NCBI GenBank assembly: GCA_021029095.1
Contig: JAJOHG010000599.1
Location: forward strand, 1 to 12,288
Source of the DNA: Phellopilus nigrolimitatus
Taxonomy: Eukaryota; Basidiomycota; Agaricomycetes; Hymenochaetales; Hymenochaetaceae
Direction of reading: 5' to 3'
DNA length: 12,288 bases
Both the position numbers and the translations under genes were made by a program. Below, in pieces: positions 8,203 to 12,288 of the stretch. The notes beneath the pieces are model-generated. The model searched no databases. It saw only the letters and a list, made by a program, of their open reading frames with translations, and was not told the DNA's origin. The stretch's first letter is position 1, and each line of letters starts with the position of its first letter.

Positions 8203-8221
8203 CTGTGACTTGGTGTCACAG
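8203..8221. repeat. Short inverted repeat upstream of the yippee gene
   Basis: CTGTGAC and GTCACAG form a 7-bp inverted pair separated by 5 bases (TTGGT), about 63 bp upstream of the yippee start codon. It could be a binding site for a dimeric factor; chance is also possible. Confidence 0.35.
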
Positions 8222-8329
8222 ATCCCCGGAGCGTTCCGAATACAGGGTTCCGCATTGGCCGCCACTGCGTATCAGCGCAGATGTCGCACAGCAGAAACGG
8301 AGATGATGCCGCTATGAGCCAAGTGCACC

Positions 8330-8350
8330 GGCGGCAGCGGCGGCAGCGGC
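8330..8350 (+). repeat. GC-rich 9-bp tandem duplication
   Basis: Two copies of GGCGGCAGC are followed by GGC. It is a simple-sequence repeat in non-coding DNA. Confidence 0.7.
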
Positions 8351-9029
8351 GAAAACCAAAGTCGGCGATTGAGGCAGCGCACGGGAAACGTGGCGAGAGA
8401 TAACCAGATAGGAGCTAGGAGCCCGCCGTGTTTGGCAGCGAGCACTTGATCTCCGACAATGCCTATTGTCCGGCGCGTAGATAGCCCCAGATATAACACG
8501 CGGCGAAAGGCGTGGCTCTTCTTCGCACGACAGACGAAAACAAAGCAAGGACAAAGGTTGCTGGACGCCGCGGCGATGCGGAGCGAAGAGGCGAGAAGAG
8601 CGCCGGATGCGATAAAAGATGAAGTGGAATTAAAAAAATGTCGTTGGTGGTCACGCAGGACGACCGGCGCGCATCGGACGGGGCCCTGCATGGCAGGTAC
8701 CGGTGTCGTTGGGTTGTGGCGACCGGCTATATGTGCCGCAGGCGGCAACGTGCGTTGCCGAGTATGGGGCGAGGACAGTATCGGACGACGTCGAGGACGT
8801 ATTTTGAGACATACTGAGCGGCACGCCACGTTGAGGAGAGGAGGCGAGCGACGAGAAGAGGGCGAGACTGAAGAGAGGACGGAGACGTGACGGGAGAAGT
8901 GATTGATGGATTAGTTTTCTGGGGTTTGCGTCGACGCACCGGCGATAGGGCTCGTCGCTCCTTTGGGTGTCGTCCTCGCTGTGGCCCCGCTCGCTGGCCC
9001 GCGTATTCCTCGCAAAAATATTATGGCGA

Positions 9030-9047
9030 GCAGATATGCATATCTGC
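9030..9047. promoter_or_regulatory. Perfect 18-bp palindrome upstream of CHD1
   Basis: GCAGATATGCATATCTGC is identical to its reverse complement and lies about 285 bp upstream of the CHD1 ATG, at the edge of an AT-rich island. A role as a dimeric protein site or DNA structure is inference. Confidence 0.4.
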
Positions 9048-9330
9048 CGTAGTCTACAGTGTAAATAATGTAGAATAAAATAAATAAGGCGAACGGACGC
9101 AGTTGGCCAGAAGCGGTGCTCGACGTTGTGGATGGCGAGGTCACGGCGGCGGCCCCACTACTAGCCGTAGCGTGACGCTCCGGTCAACGCGTGTGAACCA
9201 ACGTTCGGGGTCGTTGCCAGCGCTGCCCCCCTTGACCCTGCCCATCACCATCAGCTGTCCCCTCCCCATTGCCATCCCCGTCATCGTCCCCTCCCCGCCC
9301 GTCTCTGTCCCCAACGACAAAGACGCTGCT

Positions 9331-12241
9331 ATGGCGGCTCTCGCCAACAACACCTACGCGCCTTTCTCCTCGCCCCTCGGCGACCTCTCCGACGACAACA
9401 TGGCCCTCGACTCCGACTCCTCCAACAGCGCCGCCTCCGCCTCCGTCCAAAACAACAACGGCAACGTTGTTCTCCAAGATGACGACTCCGATGCAGAAGG
9501 CGATGCCGACGTTGACGCGGAGGGCGACGCCGATGCAGAGGCCGACCCTGACTACGCCGACGACGGTGACAACGATGCGGCAAACGACGCCCTCGCTGCT
9601 CCTGGTGGGTCGAGGTTGTCAAGTAAGGTATGTGTTTTCTTTTTTCCCTTTAAACCTGTGACGGTTGGAATACACGTCCTAAATTTGGCTTAATTCTTCT
9701 TTTGCAGGTTGGAAGCGTATGTTTTCTTTTATTTCGTGCACAAAATAGCACAAAGACCCATTCACTTTGGACTTTGCAGGGATACGACGAAGAGTCAGAT
9801 GACGGCTCGTATGCGGACGAGGAATACGGAAAGAAAAAGTCAACAAAGAAGAAGAAGGCTCCCAAACCTAAGAGTGAGTGTCCACGTCGTATTCCTTTGT
9901 CCATTTTATCTTGCCTTGCTGAACAATCTCCAAGTAGCCCCAAGGACACCCGCCCCTGCGCCTCGTCAAGTCGAGTCGGACTCGGACTCAGAGTATGGCG
10001 CACGCTCTAAGAAAAAGAAGAAGCCACGCGTCGCAGACGACAGCATTCGCGTCTCTAGCCGCGGTGTCAAGCAACCTAACTACATAGACGACGTAGAGAA
10101 TTTCGAACAGTTCGAGGAGGATGAGGATAGCGGCTACTATGCGGCTGATCCGAATGCTCAGTACGAGGAGGAGCATGAGATTGAAGGCGTGTTCTACCAC
10201 GTTCGCGACGAGGGGCGCGAGGACGATCCCGAGGACCTGTGGCACGAGAACGTGGTGCGTACCTTCCTCCAATCTTGCTTTAACGCTAAATCAAATACGG
10301 CACTAGCGCTATCACATCAAGTGGAAGGGTTTCTCGCATCTTCACAACACCGACGAAAACTATGAGTTCCTAAAGCGATTCAAGGGCTTGAAACGCGTCG
10401 ATAATTACATCAAGTCATTCAAGCTCTACCAAGGGCGTCTGGCTGACCCGAACCTCACCCGCGAGGACACGGAGGCGTTACTTCTCGATAAGGAGCGTGA
10501 GAAGCAAGACCTGGAAACATTTAAAACTGTCGAGCGCATCGTTTCGCAGCGCGAGTCGCCGCACGACGGCGGCGTCGAATACTTCTGCAAGTGGCAAGGC
10601 CTCGCTTACGATTACTGTACGTGGGAGAGTTTGGATGAAATCAAGCCGATCGCAAAGGAGTACATCGACGCGTTCACTCAACGGGAGAAGGAAGGGAGGT
10701 TTCCGTTCCGGAGCCAGCACTACCCGCGCGACAAGCGGCCAGAGTTTATCAAAATTAAGAAGGATCCCGACTATATCGTTGAAACTGGCGGGGAACTGAA
10801 AGAGTTCCAGCTGACTGGACTTAATTGGCTCGCCTACCTTTGGAGCAAGGGTGAGAATGGCATTCTCGCGGACGAAATGGGTCTTGGCAAAGTACGCGTG
10901 TTGGTTACTAAGAGGTTCAACAATACTTACAATTTTTTTTCTCTTTTTTTGAACAGACTGTTCAAACTGTCGCATTCCTGTCATATCTCTTCCACGAGCA
11001 TAGTCAATACGGACCCTTCCTCGTCATCGTCCCACTTTCGACTATCACCGCGTGGCAGATGCAATTTGCTGCGTGGGCACCCGACCTTAACGTTATCTGC
11101 TACATCGGCTCTGGTCGCTCGCGTGAGGTGATCCGGAACTACGAGATTTACCAGGAGCCTGGCAAGAGCAAGAAAGTCAAAATGAACGTGTTACTGACGA
11201 CATATGAACTAATCTTGCGTGATGCGGCGATGCTCGGCGACATCAAGTGGCATGCGCTCGCGGTCGACGAGGCGCATCGCCTGAAGAACTCGGAGAGCCA
11301 GCTTTACGAGGCGCTAAAGACATTCCCTGCGGCATCAAAACTACTCATCACGGGCACGCCGTTGCAAAACAATGTCAAAGAGCTGCTCGCGCTCATGCAT
11401 TTCCTCATGCCCGAGAAGTGTAAGTGCATTGACTGATCGCTAAGACCTTTATATCTAATACTTTTTAATCATAGTCGCGCTCTCAAACGAGTTCGATTTG
11501 AACGACGAAGATCATGAGTCGAAGATTAAGGATCTGCACAAACAGCTCGAATCGCTTATGCTCCGTCGCCTGAAGCGCGACGTTGTAAAGAGCTTGCCGA
11601 CGAAGAGCGAGCGCATCCTTCGCGTTGAGATGTCTGCGCTCCAGACTCACTTCTACAAGAACATCCTGACAAAGGTGAGTAGACGATAATGATAACCAAA
11701 ACATGGATAAATATTCATGAAATATCCATAGAACTATCTAGGGTTGGTGAAGAGTGCAAATGGTAACAGCAATATCAGTTTGCTCAATATCGGTACGCTC
11801 GCTATAAATCTATTCAAGTTTATGTTTGTTCACGGACAAATTACCTCAGCTATGGAACTGAAGAAGGCTGCGAACCATCCTTACCTATTCGACGGGGCCG
11901 AGACACGCTCGGACAACCGTGAAGAGACGCTGAAAGGTCTCGTCATGAGTAGCGGCAAGATGGTACTTCTTGACAAGCTACTCGCAAAGCTCAAGCACGA
12001 CGGGCACCGTGTGCTCATCTTCAGCCAAATGGTACGTATGCTTGACATTCTCAGTGACTACATGTCGCTGCGCGGCTACACACACCAACGTCTCGATGGG
12101 ACCGTCTCGTCGGAGTTACGCAAGAAGTCCATAGCGCACTTCAACTCACCGGGCTCTCCAGACTTCGCGTTCTTGCTTTCGACGCGCGCGGGTGGCCTGG
12201 GTATCAATCTTGAGACGGCTGATACGGTTATTATCTTTGAC
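9331..12241 (+). CDS. CHD1: CHD1-type chromodomain helicase (chromatin remodeler), 5' complete, 3' cut by window edge
   Basis: CHD1 is a nuclear ATPase that slides and spaces nucleosomes in transcribed genes. Exons are 9331-9627, 9708-9716 (microexon, optional), 9780-9873, 9938-10254, 10307-10891, 10957-11419, 11475-11674, 11732-11792 and 11850-12241, encoding about 806 residues; a donor GTGTGT follows at 12242. The N-terminus is Ser/Asp-rich (acidic repeats about 50-85) with Lys-rich blocks. Two chromodomains span about 205-290 ([12 protein letters not shown]) and 311-375 ([18 protein letters not shown]). The SNF2 ATPase has DEMGLGK/TVQT (Walker A, split by an intron at 434/435), DEAH at 538-541, GTPLQNN at 567-573, and a helicase-C lobe with [17 protein letters not shown] and [11 protein letters not shown] (786-796). 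Tandem chromodomains with no PHD finger place it in the CHD1 subfamily (S. pombe Hrp1/Hrp3). The start is the first ATG in frame. The SANT-SLIDE part lies outside the window. Confidence 0.96.
9708..9716 (+). other. Candidate 9-nt microexon in CHD1
   Basis: GTTGGAAGC sits between TTTGCAG and GTATGT, so the 152-nt interval 9628-9779 can be spliced as two ordinary introns (80 and 63 bp) around a 9-nt exon coding Val-Gly-Ser, or as one intron. Both forms stay in frame (phase 0). Confidence 0.55.
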
Positions 12242-12288
12242 GTGTGTTTGTAATTGTCTAAGTGTTGGCCATTACTTATGTCAATTAT

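Larger units (their letters stand above)
8141..9330. other. Divergent intergenic region between the yippee and CHD1 genes
   Basis: This 1.19-kb stretch is mostly GC-rich and holds no gene I can support. Overlapping frames on both strands at 8272-8890 are Arg/Ser/Pro-rich and lack domains. Notable sites are an inverted repeat at 8203-8221, a GGCGGCAGC duplication at 8330-8350, and an 18-bp palindrome at 9030-9047 with an AT-rich island to about 9088. A C-rich, pyrimidine-rich leader lies just before the CHD1 ATG. It presumably contains two promoters and 5' UTRs. Confidence 0.5.

Noticed and set aside
8272..8890. Long overlapping frames on both strands (185 and 143 codons)
   Set aside because: They are GC-rich, Arg/Pro/Ser-heavy, overlap each other and lack any domain. 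They fit open frames arising by chance in GC-rich promoter DNA.
9103..9330. In-frame upstream extension of CHD1 exon 1
   Set aside because: It has no ATG, only a TTG at the far end, and encodes a Pro/Arg-rich run typical of a pyrimidine-rich leader. ATG at 9331 begins the CHD1-like acidic N-terminus.
9141..9622. Minus-strand frames rich in Arg, Gly and Val opposite CHD1 exon 1
   Set aside because: They are shadows of the repetitive acidic codons on the plus strand.

Overview
The window is a piece of nuclear genome from a filamentous fungus, most likely a basidiomycete of the Agaricomycetes. The grounds are intron density and intron form. Six protein-coding genes hold about 36 complete spliceosomal introns of roughly 52-114 bp, nearly all GT-AG, and the encoded proteins resemble fungal orthologues. 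There is no operon structure, CRISPR array or prokaryotic signal. Exons were rebuilt by hand from splice motifs, reading phase and protein-family patterns, with no alignment or transcript data.

Layout, left to right. A CLC-type chloride/proton exchanger on the minus strand (<1-979) has a complete 5' end and runs off the left edge. It carries a one-base deletion in its GSG selectivity-filter codons. Next is an intergenic block (980-3071) holding two nested non-autonomous DNA transposons, each flanked by TA: a 765-bp element at 1427-2191 and a 307-bp element at 1833-2139 inside it. Then come an NAD(P)-dependent short-chain dehydrogenase (+, 3072-4623), an Arf-family GTPase of the ARFRP1/yeast Arl3 type (-, 4855-5817), the V-ATPase proteolipid subunit c'' VMA16 (+, 5964-7098), a yippee-family zinc protein (-, 7434-8140), and the CHD1 chromatin remodeler (+, 9331->12241), whose 3' part lies beyond the right edge.

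The genes alternate strictly in strand (- + - + - +), so they form divergent pairs with shared upstream regions and convergent pairs with short shared 3' regions. The tightest divergent pair is the GTPase and VMA16, with only 146 bp between start codons. Three of the six products (CLC exchanger, Arl3-type GTPase, V-ATPase c'') act on Golgi, endosome or vacuole membranes in known systems. That clustering is suggestive but may be chance. CHD1 and the yippee protein are general eukaryotic housekeeping factors.

I see no wholly new system. The points most worth a second look are the CLC frameshift, the nested TA-flanked elements, two GC-AG introns supported by protein fit, a candidate 9-nt microexon in CHD1, and a Trp-to-Phe change in switch II of the GTPase.
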